A stretch of DNA of 64,000 nt from Monomorium pharaonis. Its lineage: Eukaryota; Arthropoda; Insecta; Hymenoptera; Formicidae. Below the pieces are notes generated by a model, which saw only the letters and a program-made list of their open reading frames with translations, did not search any database and was not told where the DNA came from. The first letter of the stretch is position 1. Every line of letters begins with the position of its first letter. Shown here piece by piece: positions 9,514 through 22,725 of this stretch. The stretch lies in NCBI RefSeq assembly GCF_013373865.1, contig NC_050473.1, positions 2,170,001 through 2,234,000 on the forward strand, in the 5' to 3' direction. A program made the position numbers and the translations under genes.

Positions 9514-12264
9514 GCAAACGTTTTAAGGTATTTTCAAAATATCGTCCCATGTTTGCTGCAATTTCTGTTTTCTCGAAAAGTCTGTTTGGTTAATTATTGT
9601 TTCACATTCATGTGTCCGTCAGTCATAGTAATTAACAATTAGTACTACATGCACCACTGGTAACTGCGTTAGTTTTGGTTGTTGACATCAGTGGAATAGC
9701 GACCCACATTTGAACCGGACAGATGTCAATATAAGACACGTTGAATTGGTTATTATATTGTAAATATTTGATGCATTGAACTCACAGACAACATGCAGAA
9801 AAATCAATCTTATCCATAAATATCTATAATTAGGAAAATTTTTATTGTTTAATGTCATAAAATTTTACATTGGTTCAAAAAATAACGCTAAAGTCATTAT
9901 AAAGAAAGCTAAAATTCAGATTGACCCAATCAATAATGACCCGCCACGTTTTGTTTTAATCTCTTATAAATCTGCTTTAACTTAAATACTAAAATTAATA
10001 TTAAAAGAGATAGAGAAAAGAAGAGAAAACAGCTTTTAAAAGACTCCCACGGAATACAGTCAATAAATGTGTACAAAGCAATTGCATTAGGTAAATTTGA
10101 ACGCGTATAACTGGGTATAGAATGCGGCTGCCGAGCAACCGTCTTGGATATCGGGCAGGAGGTTATTAGCCAACCAGGAGCTATCGTCGTACAAAGTAAC
10201 CGCGATCCAATTATTTACGTGCGAAAGATCGATCTCGTATCATCGGTTGTCGCGGCTGATCCTCCCTCCCCCCTCGCTCCTTCTCTCTTCTTACCCTCTC
10301 GCATTCTCTTCTTGTTCGATCACATACACAACGTACGTCATTTGTGAAGCCTCAAGCATTAACCCGCACCCTGAGTTAATCCCGACCTGCTATCGGTTGC
10401 TTAGGAAACTAACGGCAATGGTTTCCATCGACGCAATGGGGCGCTTGATGGATTTCAGCCTTGCCAGCATCCGCCGCGCGCGGTGATAAACCGCTGGTTG
10501 ACCCGCGCGTAGCCAATGCGAAGAGATTACGGGGTGATTATATTATAATTTGGTTACCTTAACTATAATCGATCGGCCGAGCAGCGGTCCGCAGTCGCGC
10601 TGCAGGAGAAATTTGCCCATTTGCGCGGAGGATCTATAAACGATCATGCTCGCCACAGTACCACAAGTTCCCGGTTTTATTATTTAAACTGGTGTAAAAG
10701 ATATTTTTTATTGTAAAAGAGAAATTACGTATTTCTTTATTTCGCTTCGTTTGATAATATATCAGTTTTTTTTTTTTGTTTGATTATCAATATTAAACAT
10801 TACTTAATACCGATTTTTAATACTAAAAAAAATAAGTCTTTGCAATCCTCTATCCAGAAAAGTAAAAAAAAATCTAACTTTATATAAATCATATTATTAT
10901 AATCTGTATTTCTTATAAATTTTAGGGACATCTTTTTTCACTTGTAAATGCATTATCTTTTTTCTTCAAAGAACTTTTAATCAATTTCTAATTATACCTA
11001 CAACTATATATGTACGTGCACGTAATTAAAGAAAAACAGACAGTTTCACACCGTATATTAATATTATCACATTATAGCATTCGTTCTTTAATAAAAACTT
11101 AATTATTTTTAAGCACTATAGTACTCTCCTTTACGTTTATTAATCCAACGGCATAATCTATCGTGCTTCTTCTCGTCCATCTCTCATATTGCCGATAGTA
11201 ATCAGCATTAGGTCTTCCTCGTCTTTCCCCGAGTACAGTATTATTGATTCCCAACCGCTCTTTCTGGCTCGCGTATCGGGTCGACCGTAGTCGGTGTCAG
11301 TAGTTAATGGTAACGCAAATCGTAATGCAGAGCCAATGAGAAGTCCCTTTTGCACAGAAAAGGCTCGTGTAATCAGACAACCTTACGGAAGATGGATGCA
11401 CGATATTCCATATCGACTACTATACGCATGCTCTCCGCTCTCTTAGCGTTATACAAAGCAAATGCAGATCAAAGAGGCCATTCATCGTCCGTCCACAGCC
11501 GTCCGCGCATGTTGTATCACATGGCCACATAGCAACCCCCGGCATCAGCGTTATTACTTCATCCCCTAGCGCGAAGTAATTCGTTTTCGCGGGCTGAAAC
11601 TTCCATGCTACCGTCAACGTCACACGAGTGCGATACCGTAAAATGGAGTTAGATCACGTCGCGGCAAAGGCAACCTCGCAGCGGAATAAGGACAGACCTC
11701 GGAGCTATTGTCAAAGAAATCCGGTCCTTTAATTCAATCAACGTCAACTTCAAGTGAAAACTAAAAATACACGTTCGTACACACGTATCTTTCCAAGGAG
11801 AGACGTTCGCAGCTATTTCAACGCGAATTGCAGCTAACAAATTATTTTCACCGGTATTAAACGACGTTACAATCTCTATTTACCGTCGCGCAAAGCTACC
11901 CCTGCGGGTGCAATCTAATCCCATCTTACCGTAATACATTCGCTCCGCCGTGTGTTGTAACCTTTGGCGATCGGTTACATTCTCACAAGTTACGTCGTAC
12001 GGCGTACGCGCGTAGCCGCGGGCACCATAATGCGATTACACGGGATTAATATCTGGCACGCATAATGCGAATGATCGAACGGCGGGGCGAACATAGTGCC
12101 GGCACTGCAGCGACCGGCGCTGCGTCGAGAAGGACGCCGCTGGATGGACGCTGGATATATGGAAACTGGATATTCGCGGAAACTTTGCTTTTCAAAACTG
12201 ATATCCTAATGCTTCGTTAGCGAAACGGTGCCGACGATTCGCGGCCGCGCGTAACGCGCGAAGA
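9505..12264. other. Non-coding stretch, no gene seen
   Basis: AT-rich at 9505-10100 and 10680-11150, CpG-richer at 10140-10640 and 11150-12260. Short overlapping open frames around 10144-10486 and 11158-11840 carry no recognisable motif. Confidence 0.5.
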
Positions 12265-12292
12265 TAGAGAGAGAAAGAGAGAGAGAGAGAGA
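12265..12292. repeat. GA microsatellite
   Basis: A GA run with one AAG interruption, embedded in CpG-rich sequence. Confidence 0.9.
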
Positions 12293-12926
12293 CAGGGAGA
12301 GCGGTCGGCGAGCAGAAAATTATTACCTCGATAGATTAACTCGATATCTCTATAAAATGGCGCGAATATTACCGTGCGCGTTGCCGACGAGGCGCGCGCG
12401 CGGGGACACGGATACTACATCGTTCGGGGGCTTAATACAGAGTTTTGAGATTAACGTTATTACACCGGACTGTTTCATCCGCGTAGCGCGAGCTAGTTCG
12501 TTTCCCGAGAGCGATTTTTGGGAATATCTGCGCGGCCGCGCTTGCAAATGGATCTGAATCGTATTTGTGAAACGTGTGCAGAATTCTGACTTATGTTTGC
12601 AGCCGAAATATATTGCCGCGGGTACGCGCGGCGTAGCGCGCGGTTATTAAATATATATAGTTACAGTTAGGCATAATATTACCGCGAGGTTGGGCGCTTT
12701 CAGAACGAGCAAATTGCTTATTCTCTGCAAGTTAAATGCGGGAAACATATCGAAGTTTCTCTTATTTTGTTTGTATCTTGAGCGCGCAGTTTGCATTAAT
12801 AGTACGTCTGCTCTAAGCGCGTGCTCTATCACTAACGTATATAAATGTAACGATTTTATCATGTCGAAATGTGTGCGCATAAATGTATCTATTACTGTCA
12901 TGTTTACCAAATTATTTAGGAAGATT

Positions 12927-12957
<31 letters not shown>

Positions 12958-15337
12958 CACACGTAACACAAACATATCTGCGTTTCGCAGCATTTCCTGT
13001 TTATCAACCGGAATATTAAAGCGGAGCACATCCGGCGTAAATACAAGTCTTAAATATGAAAGCGTGTCCGCGAGGGAAGGATTCGATTTGAGTTATTCGA
13101 ATACTCCCGCTTGAATGGAAAAAAATACCTCGACTCTCGCAGTACGATGGTGCGGTTATTTCGCACACTTTGACCTTACTTTCAAATTAATCCCGTAAAT
13201 CGGATGAAATCGTTTAAAATCTTGCGTGATTACCCGGGGAACGTAATACCGTGGAAGTACCGTTCGGTAATACAAATCGCTCCTCGACAAGCTGATATCG
13301 CATGACTCGCCACTGACCGAAGTAGGTCGTCGCGTTTCTGGCAGATAGGATCTTTTTGAGTGATAGACAGGCGCAAGGTGGAATATCGACCGACCGCATA
13401 CGAGCGTCAGAACGAGGCAGAAAAGGAATTGGCGTTTGGAAGGGCGGAATTCTAGAGGGCGACTCGGAAGCAGCCGAAGATCGATCTTTCCTACACGGAA
13501 TAAACGTCCCCGCATGCTTGCCCCGCATATACCGTGGATGCAGTTTCCTAACTCAGTTCCGTAAGGAATTTATTGTATCTATCCCACTTATAAAGACCGT
13601 ATCAATTAAGTATATAAAATTACTTGCATACTTGCATAATTTTTCTCGCATGTCCTAATCCATGTTAGTCATTAAAGGCGATCGATTTCCTCAATTGCAA
13701 TTTAGCGCGAACGCTTCCGTTTCGCGACGCTTCGCGAAATCGCGTCCCGCGTGCTGGGATTCCGACTCGCGCGATTTTCACACACCCTCGTGTTTCCATT
13801 GCGAAACCCAGACCGCACGAGAGCGCGTAGGTTTCGGAGTTAGCGACTTCGTGGCTTTGCGCCCAACCGCCCGCCCCTCCGTCCGCACCTCTCTCCGCCA
13901 ATATCGCTACCCTCGCGCACCTGCCGCGCTATCCGTTTTAATTTGAAGTCATTTAATCAATGCGTCCAGGCAGCATTGAATCAAAACGTCCGACCGAGCC
14001 GGTAGCCCGTGTGTGCGTCAAACAGTTCCAACAGCCTCATCCTCCACCCCTCTGCATTGCTACGCGCTCTGCTCTGCTACGTGTCGCCGGACTCTCGTAC
14101 CCTCCTACCCTCTCGAGCACCCTACCGACGTACATCCCCGCACTTCGCGCAATGAATTAATCAGGCAGAGTGATGAGGGACGCGCCACCACGTGTATGTG
14201 TACGTATACATACCGATGTCTGACGAAGCGCGGCGTAATTCCGTCGCTTCGATTTACTATAACAAAAGAGACATAAAACGGGGAGGCCAAACGCTGGTGG
14301 CCAGAGATATCGCTAGGCTGAGAATCACATGAATCGCGCATGCGGATTGCGAATCGAGTCCTTGAAAATGGGGATGACTTGTCGCGATTCGATTTGCTTG
14401 ATAAGGGTTAATGGAAAAGATGTTACGACGGCCCAAAGTGAATGAAAAAATGAAAAATAAATCCTTAATAAAAGCGTTATTGCACTTTCAGAATCTTGTT
14501 ATTATTTAACTTTTGTCATAGGTCTGACAAAAAGATAACGAAAGAATTTTGCAAGTCAGAAATATGAGTGTATAAACTGATTATTATCGTATTATATATT
14601 GTAATTTGATAGAATTACATGTTTAAGACACGTATGATAATTGCGCTGCATGATCAAAAGTCAATTTTGCATCATCGAATACGAAATCTGAATTAATCGC
14701 GAGTTTCGAGTGTCGAAAGAGCGAGATTATTATATATAATGTGATTTAACTTATTTTCATAAATGAGGGATTTTTAGGCGGCTTCGCAATATATTTACTT
14801 AAATTCACGTTGTTCATGAGTAAACAGGAAATAGAATAGAAACCAGTTCAACACTTCTTTTAGACAATCGATAACTACGTCTTCGATAGTGATATTAAAA
14901 AAGAATTGCGCATCGATTTGAGAGAACGTAGCAAGAAGATCTGTTCAATGTATTACTGTGCACGTTTTACAGAAATTTGCCATGTTATTCGCTCTCTTGC
15001 GAGATATTTGGATTCAGCAAAATGGTACTTTGTGCAAAACTCGATACCTTTCGACGTTATTATTAAACCGTGACATTAAGTGGATCATTGCATCGGGTCA
15101 TTATATAATGAAGTATCAAGTGGCGCGCTGTTTACGTGTCGAAATTTCATATTATAATTGACAATCACGATGGAGCGATAGCGTATAACGCAGATAAAGT
15201 GAGAGATAACGTTACGATATCGCTGTATGCAGGGCCGACCGGGCAACATCGTAAGTGGAATAACGTGTCGATAATTTAATCGAAAGCTCGTTCGGCTCGC
15301 TCCCGCTGCGCGTTCCGGGCTAATCTTTCTCTCCCCT
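12293..15337. other. Non-coding, partly CpG-rich stretch
   Basis: CpG-rich at 12240-12640 and 13650-14280, AT-rich between and after. The small open frames at 12350-14340 overlap on both strands, as expected in CpG-rich DNA, and show no domain. Confidence 0.5.
12929..12957. repeat. GA microsatellite
   Basis: A perfect GA run of about 29 bp. Confidence 0.95.
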
Positions 15338-15410
15338 TCTCTCTCTCTCTCTCTCTTTCTCTATCTATCTATCTATCTCACATACACACAGACACACACA
15401 TACACACACA
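15338..15410. repeat. Compound CT / CTAT / CA microsatellite
   Basis: Three adjacent repeat types: CT (15338-15359), CTAT (15360-15377) and interrupted CA (15379-15410). Confidence 0.95.
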
Positions 15411-17091
15411 TCTCCACGTTTCGCAACGAGATCGCACTTTTCGTACGCGTATCCCGCACGCGGGAAACTATCTACTTTGTGAACTATGCCTATTAATATC
15501 TTCGGCATGGATCTCATTGACCGCACGGGTCAGAGGGAAGCTAAGGCAGATAGATAGAAGAAGGGTTGGCGATCAAGCGTGAAGCGTCGATAGTCGAAGC
15601 CAGAGTTGGCAAAGAGTAAGCTGTAGCCAAGAGATAGGCAGGCAGCGAGGCAAGAGAGGCAAGGGAGAAGCGGAGTAGAGTAAGAGCAAATAATCGGAAT
15701 CAGGAAGAGAGGAAGAGGCAGAGAAACGGGGGTGGGAGGGGGAGAAATGGAGAACGCGTGAGAGGCGACAGAGGCGGAAAGAGGCGGTAGCGCGCGACAC
15801 ACAAGACGAGAGAAGAGCGGAACTCGTATCACGGCCCCCCTAGTCAGTCCTGTAATGAAGCTGGTGCGCGGGTTCGGTCCCGGCCATCCCCGGTGCCGCA
15901 GCAGCCCCCATAGTCACCGACCGCCTCCTCCTGGGTCACCCCGTAATGCACCCGTTCGATCAATATTGCTTACGCGGCATCGATGCACGCGCTCCGCTCC
16001 GCTCGGTATCGTTCGACCCGCGAAACGGACGGACGGACGGGTAGACGGACGGGCGGTTGATCGGTTGGTTCGAGGTCGAGTTCGTCCAGCGCCTGGAAAC
16101 TACCCTTTCACTCCCCTTCTAGTTACTCCTCGGAGAAATTCCGATACTTCGATGCTACGCGAGGTTGATCGTTCGATATGCGCTTATACACGCGTTTCCG
16201 TGTATAAGCGTTACTCGCCGCCCGACTCCGAGTCGATATACGCTATTAATAAGTCACGAGTCGTTTCTCGAAACGACGCTCGTCTCTCTCTCTCTCTCTT
16301 TCTAAGAAACCGAAAGTCTAACCAGCAATAATAATTGTTTAAGTCTGTAGCGACAAATATTATCATTAATGTATTGTACAATAGAATTATTACTAATCTA
16401 CGTTAATACTGACGCGGAGAATATTGGAAAGATGATGTATGAAGATAAAAAAAAGTGCAAACTACACAATATTGTACGACACGTCTAGTTGTTACAAATA
16501 TTATTTATAGTCTGCACTATAACTCGTCTTGCTTATTATGCGAGTGCAGCACTCGAAGAGGCAGACGCGTGATTCCGACAACGCAGCGAAAGTCGAAAGA
16601 TAAATCGATGGAGGGCACGGGGGAAGCGTAGGACGGCTCTCTCGATGACTTTTTCTCGTTCGACCTGGAAGGTTACTTAACCCCGTGTCCGGAGTAACTT
16701 ACCTAACCCGGGGCAACGTAAACTCGCGCGAGGGATCGTGAGCGGCGTGTGCGAACCGGTTATGGTCAAGGAATCTGTTTCTGCTCCCACGCGCGTCCGC
16801 GGTCCCCTCCACCAGCATACTCTCGGCAATCTCTTGATGCACGATGCATCTCACTCACTCTCTCTCTCTCCCTCTCTTTGTCGCGTCGTTTGCCATTCTC
16901 CTCCTCCGCACACGCCGGCCGATCCGACGTGCCCCGGGATCAGAAATTACTGCCCCGTTCCACGGACGTGCATTGACCGGTCGGCGTGCGAGCTCAAGTA
17001 GGATGCGATCGAGCGTGACCCTTAACGCGGGCTAGTCGTCCATGACCCCCTCTCACCGTTAAACGCGATGCTCCGTAGATATGTATGATTT

Positions 17092-17117
17092 TGTGCACGC
17101 GTACGCGCGCGCGTGTA
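17092..17117. repeat. Alternating purine-pyrimidine tract
   Basis: 26 bp of strict purine-pyrimidine alternation with a CG-rich core, a candidate Z-DNA-forming sequence. Confidence 0.7.
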
Positions 17118-18620
17118 GGGAGCTGTGTGAATCGGAGCGTAGCGAGCGATGCATTTCGTTTCGGTCATCCATGTTCTGATTCGCGAACGTCATTACGGGT
17201 CGCGGCGTGTAGATACGAGCGATTCCGATCCTGGGAATTTCGGCGAGCGAGCCGCACACCCTTCCATGACGTATCCGGTCGATGCGGTTTTCTGTCTGCG
17301 TCGAAAAACTTTCCATCGTCGAGCATTGGCAACGTTAATGGATGAGTTTCGTCGCGTTAAATCATTGAGAGTCATTATCGCTCGATTATCCTGTAATTAC
17401 GAATTTTCGTCGTGTGCCCCCCTGGAATAATCGCCCGCCTCCTCTTTCCCTGGATACATTTCCCGTCGAATCTCTGTACAATTACGATGCTCCCTATATT
17501 CAAAATAAAATAATTACAAGCTATTTTAAATAACTGTGTTCGAAGTTCACGTACAATGCACTTTTTACAATTTTGTATATTTTCGCGTACATAATATTAC
17601 ATGCAATTTCATTTACGAAACTTGCTACGAATTACGTAAAGTGTGTACAGAAATATGGATCCAAAATATATTTAATAGAATTAAAAATTTAATGTTTCTG
17701 AAGCTAAATATTGAACAACTTTATATTTCAGCATTACAAAATTATTTTAAAAAAGAATACTTTTGTCAGGAACTTAACAATTTTAAATAAAGTTCTAATA
17801 TTTCTTATATTTCTAATTTTAACATTTTTAAATATTTTCTATAAACATATCTCTTAATATACAAAATATTTCGTGCATCAAATACGTCGAGCTATCCATT
17901 GCTTTCGTATTCTGAATGGCGTGAGAATTCACTGTCTACTGTAAAGAGAAAAAGAGAGGGGAGGGGGGAAACAAGTCGAACATTTTTCTCGATGAGCGAC
18001 GGCGCGGCGCGGCAGATACATCCACACTTTTATCTATCAGGACTTAATTGCCACGAGGATTGCGGTACGAAAAGAAATTGATTAGCCGTCCGACGTACAC
18101 ACAGTTCGTCGTTCGAAGTATAATACGTGACTTGGCGAACGGTTCAAGTAGGGCGCTCGATGCCACCGTTCTGCGGCTTCTCGTTCGACGGCTCAGAAGA
18201 TTGCGCCATTACGCTTCCCGGACAATCAGTGCGAGACAAATGAGAGGAATACTGATGATACTGCGAAAGAAAGAGAGAGAGAAAGAGGCAGAAAGCGTCG
18301 GGGTGCCCCGTCGCGATGGGAACGAACAAATCCCGAAGGGACCGTGCCAGAGGAACGTGGTCAGAGGCTGGGGTGTTGGAAAAAGTTGGGAAACGGTGCG
18401 ACGCCGCCATTTGCATTCGGACAAGGAGGAGAAAGAAATAAATTAGGCGAGAGCCGAAGTGACTTTCAATTGAGGATGTACCAGCTTTTTCCTCTACCGT
18501 CGCGCCGCCGCGCCGTGGCGCTCCGCTGACGCGGCACGGGAAAGAAGAGACATGTACCCGGCCTCAAAAGAGGACTTCTGCTAATTGCATCCTGTCTAAC
18601 GTCGCTCGTTAGCCAGCATC

Positions 18621-18652
18621 CGCGGCGGCGGCGACGGCGACGGCGACGGCGG
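18621..18652. repeat. CGG/CGACGG minisatellite-like repeat
   Basis: Short trinucleotide-based repeat (CGG units, then CGACGG units) in CpG-rich sequence. Confidence 0.8.
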
Positions 18653-19687
18653 AATAGACGAGCGGGATGAGCGGGCACCAGAAAGTTCGTGGTTTCGCTT
18701 CGTGGGTGAGGAAGAGACGAACAGATAGTCGACCGGATAGTTAGCGACAGGGAAGAAGGAAGAGAGGAGGGAGAAGGCGCAGGCACGGCCAAGTATAGGC
18801 AAGACCCCGACGAAGGAGGCTGAGGAAAGTTACTTGAAAGTGGTACTTATCGACGTCGGTGGTACCCGCGTAAAGAGACATACCTAATCAAAAACTCAAC
18901 GGAGAGAACCGTGGCGCGCTTCCTCCGTGGAATGGAGCGCGCGGCTCTCCAACTTCTTCCCTCTCGAAATAACCACGTACGTAGGACGACGTTATTTACG
19001 TTTCGTGATCGCGTCGATGGCAAGAGAGCGAGCAAGTTATGAAACATTTACTATTAACCCTGGAACCCGATGCACCTAGGAGGATGTTATATGACACGGC
19101 GTCTTTATTAGTATATTTGCACCTCTTCGAGTCTTCGAATACGTCGTTTTATTGAAATTACATTTCCGCTGTATAATAACACTCGTGTTTCTTATTTATA
19201 AGCCACCTTAGCGAATGTAAATGTTAATGGTGAAATGTTATATCCGAGGCTAATCTTTCTCCCCATTAAGAGCCTCATAACAGCGGCACATTACCGATGT
19301 TGATGTTCCCAGGATTCGAATTTCGCACGTGTGATCGATTGCCGGGTGGGGTGGGTGTGCCGGTTCCCTTGCGTGCGATGTAAGATCGTGAAAGGCTTTC
19401 GAAATGCCGAGGGGTTGATTCATTAATGGAGTTCTGATTCTCCTTTCAGGAAGCGCCGGCCGCCGGTGATGCCGCGTCAGAGGGAATCTATCCACGTGCA
19501 ACTTTCCCGTTCACAATTAACACTCTTTTGTGCCGTGCGCGGCGTCGACGCGAGGATTGGAGAACGATCGAGGCGCACACCTCGGCTTTCACGAATGACG
19601 AGGCGTCCGCCAGCCCGTCGCTTTTCGGTTCGTTCGACTTTGATCGAAGCCCAGCCGTGCGCGGCGCACCATCACGAGGGCCGCGCG

Positions 19688-19690
<3 letters not shown>

Positions 19691-19720
<30 letters not shown>
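19691..19720. repeat. TC microsatellite
   Basis: A perfect TC run of 30 bp within a CpG-rich block. Confidence 0.95.
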
Positions 19721-19722
<2 letters not shown>

Positions 19723-22681
19723 CGGTAAAGTTAGGTTCATATCCGGCGGTGGTCTCTACGGGGCTCGAAATCACGCCAGCCGACGTCGGCTGACTTCGTC
19801 CGTCGGCTCGTTGTGTGCAAGGCATCGCCATCGCCATCGCCATCGACCGATCCGAAAAGGAACGCCGACCGCCGTACGTCGACGGGGCGCGCACGCCACG
19901 CTCCGCTCCGGCACGCGAGCTTCCCGACGAAAATTCGTCTCTCCCTCTTCTCTCCTCTTCGACCTCAGCTCCGACGACTTCGTGTGTGTTCGTCCGCCCA
20001 CGGAAACCACCACCCATCGGCTGCGTGGCTCGGATTACTTTAGCCGCTTGACAAAATGCCTCGTCCTATCAAGAGAAATCTCGGACCCTACCCTCTGCCG
20101 CGACGAGGGTCGCTGACCATGCCGCCGCACGTCCCTTCGTTACGTGCCTGGGTGCACCCCTTCCTGGCCCCTTCACCCTTTTCGACGACGGAACTTTTGG
20201 CTAAATTGTCAGGCACTGGAGACCCGGCAATCGAAGGGGTGACGCGTGTTCATCGACGCTTGATTTTGCTAATATGCAGCGACTCGGAAAGCGAGTGTCC
20301 GCACACCACATCGTTATTTCACTTTTTACTGATCTTAACATAATCATTATACAAGCAAATACAATAAAAGAAAAATACAATTGTCTCTCTTTTAATTTCT
20401 CCCATCTTCTTTATCTAAATGATCCAAACACTTAGAAAACTAATGGAAGTTACTTTCACTGTTAGCGAGAGCCTTATTATCGGAATTCTAAAGGTGTAAA
20501 TGGAAGGTGTAAATTCTAATTTCCTTAGATATACGAAGCGAAACTATTTTTCTTAATTATTTGACAAAAACACGATTTTTTTCATTAGAAACAGATTATT
20601 CACCAAGTCACAAATTACTTCTGCGTGACTTCATCGCAAGATCCTTCATAATACTTTAAAGTAACACTGCATATCTTATTACGTAGCACTTATGGGCAAC
20701 ATTAACAAGCACGAGAAAATTATAAAATAACTAGAAACTCTGTTTATGGGATACGCGAATGACTACTTGAAGAAGTAATTTCTTTTACCGAGGACTTTGC
20801 TTACCACCCTCAAGAGCAGCCCGGAAACTCGAGAGGTCTAAGAGGAGGTCTAAGAGGAGACCTAATTCCAAATCAATTTCTACGCGATGAATATTACAGC
20901 GGGACCGAGGAAATAAATAAGATATCAGTCAGACTACGGGAGGGTGCGCGGCTCCACCTTGTTCACCACGTCCATCCTGTGCCGCCCTGCTCGTGCTCGT
21001 ATGCCATGGAATGCCGGGACGTACACTCGATAAATCGAAGCCCTTAATCACGGCTGAAGGGTCAACCGGCCCCACCGAGTCGTACAACGCCGAGTTTCGT
21101 GTGGACTGGAAATACACAGTCGCGCTTCCTCTTTTATATTTAGTAACGTGCTGTTAATTTATCCGACTATTGCGGCCTGTCTGTTCTGCGCTACAACCTA
21201 CGACATAAATCCCCGGGACGTGTCAATATTTCATCGGAATCGCGCTATCTCCATCGTGTTCGCGGTTCATTTTCGCCGCGATTCGTCGCAAACGAGGAGA
21301 CTGAACGGTTTCACAGGCGTGAAGAATGCGTTTAAAAATAAAAGTACAGATGCGTACCTAAAATTATTCGAATAAATTATGTTTTATGACACGAATATTA
21401 TACAATACAGTTTATTTTTAGCTCACATTATTCAAGAAAAAAAATTTTTTTTTTAGTTCTAAAGAAAACTGCCACAAACTACAACATAGTAATATTGTTA
21501 AACATTAAAATATTAAAAATATCTTTATTTCATTTTTTTTGTCGCGTTGAATGATATCACGACAATGATAGTATGATGCATCCAACTATAAAACAGATCT
21601 GGATCTCCTGGTAATTAATCGTCAACGAAGTAGATAGATACAGAAGAGATATATAGGAAACGAGCACACAGGGGACGTAGAGAAATCGTTTGCCATTCGG
21701 AGCGTGTATGCAAATGAGCAGTAGATGCTCCGCTTTGGTACGTAAAAAAAAAAATAAAATAAAATAAACGTAGCAAGTTTTGTAGCGTGCGCGCTCGTTG
21801 TTCTCAGATAGACGTCCGATCCGGCGAATTTGCATCTTTAGCGAATTTACAATTTGATTAGGCCTAAGTCAAGGCCCCCTCACGAATTTTTACAAGCATT
21901 GCGAGTAGCCGGAGCTTTATCTTGGCGCACGCCCTTGTTGCTCGTGTCGCCTGGAAAGCCGAGATTTCGGGATAAGTTAGGAGATTTTTCTAGCGTGAAA
22001 CATCTCGGCCGTTGCGTCGGGAGCATAGGACGATAAATGCAGGTAGTCGGAAGCAGCTTTATTCTCGCTTCTTAGACAGCATGATAAATGTCCTGACGTT
22101 TTAGGTAAGCCTTTCGTGAACAAAGAGATCCACTGACGGATTAGAATTCTTAATTTTAATCTTGAAGATCTTCATTAAATGCAATCTCATTACATACATC
22201 TTATCCTTTTGACGGATAATCTTTTTTATCCCTTTTTTTTCTTATTATGTCAGAAATTCAACGTTGCGCGATAAACATTTCAGTTAACCCGTTAAAACAC
22301 GACAAAAGTATGCCGACAAAGAAATATGTACGAATTAAAGTGAGTAATTGAAAATTCAATGATCAAGAAATGTACACAATTTCTTTTCAAGCTTAACTTG
22401 ATATTAATTCCTCCCGTTCGATCGTACTCGTTCCAAGAACTACGGACGATTAAACCTGCTTCAAGATCGATGAAACGTCAGTTTTAACCAGTCTTAAAAG
22501 TGCAACGAGACTTTTCAAAAGTCGCGCTTGGGTTCGCCGTGAATCTCCAGATAAATGTTTCAAGCACTGCTTCGGAACGAACGTCTGATTTCTCTCGACC
22601 TGTACCCTTCCTAGATCCGGACAGGCGTTCAAGGCAGAAGTTCCGCGCTCCACTTTCGCCTTATCTTCCTCTAGTTTCTTA
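19721..22681. other. Non-coding stretch with an exon-like patch
   Basis: CpG-rich to about 20300, then AT-rich with a GC-richer patch at 20929-21310. The patch includes a 59-codon minus-strand frame preceded by an acceptor-like sequence, described under findings. No certain gene. Confidence 0.4.
19823..19846. repeat. Hexanucleotide repeat (ATCGCC)
   Basis: Four tandem copies or near copies of ATCGCC. Confidence 0.85.
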
Positions 22682-22694
22682 TCCTCCTCCTCCT

Positions 22695-22725
<31 letters not shown>
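22682..22725. repeat. Compound TCC / poly-C / CT tract
   Basis: TCC triplets run into ten C residues and then a CT microsatellite. The whole stretch is pyrimidine on the plus strand. Confidence 0.9.

Larger units (their letters stand above)
15411..19690. other. Non-coding, largely CpG-rich stretch
   Basis: Mostly CpG-rich, with an AT-rich block at 17480-17880. The CpG-rich parts contain long but low-complexity open frames, for example 15855-16331 and 18048-18446, rich in R, S and P and without recognised domains. CpG-rich islands like this could include promoters, but no core promoter pattern is convincing. Confidence 0.45.

Noticed and set aside
15855..16331. 158-codon plus-strand open frame
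   Set aside because: Low complexity, no motif, and ends in a CT microsatellite.
19451..20116. Long open frames after a good CTCCTTTCAG acceptor at 19450
   Set aside because: More than one frame is open because the DNA is CpG-rich, the frames run through a TC microsatellite, and no domain or clear donor is present. Could be re-examined with RNA data.
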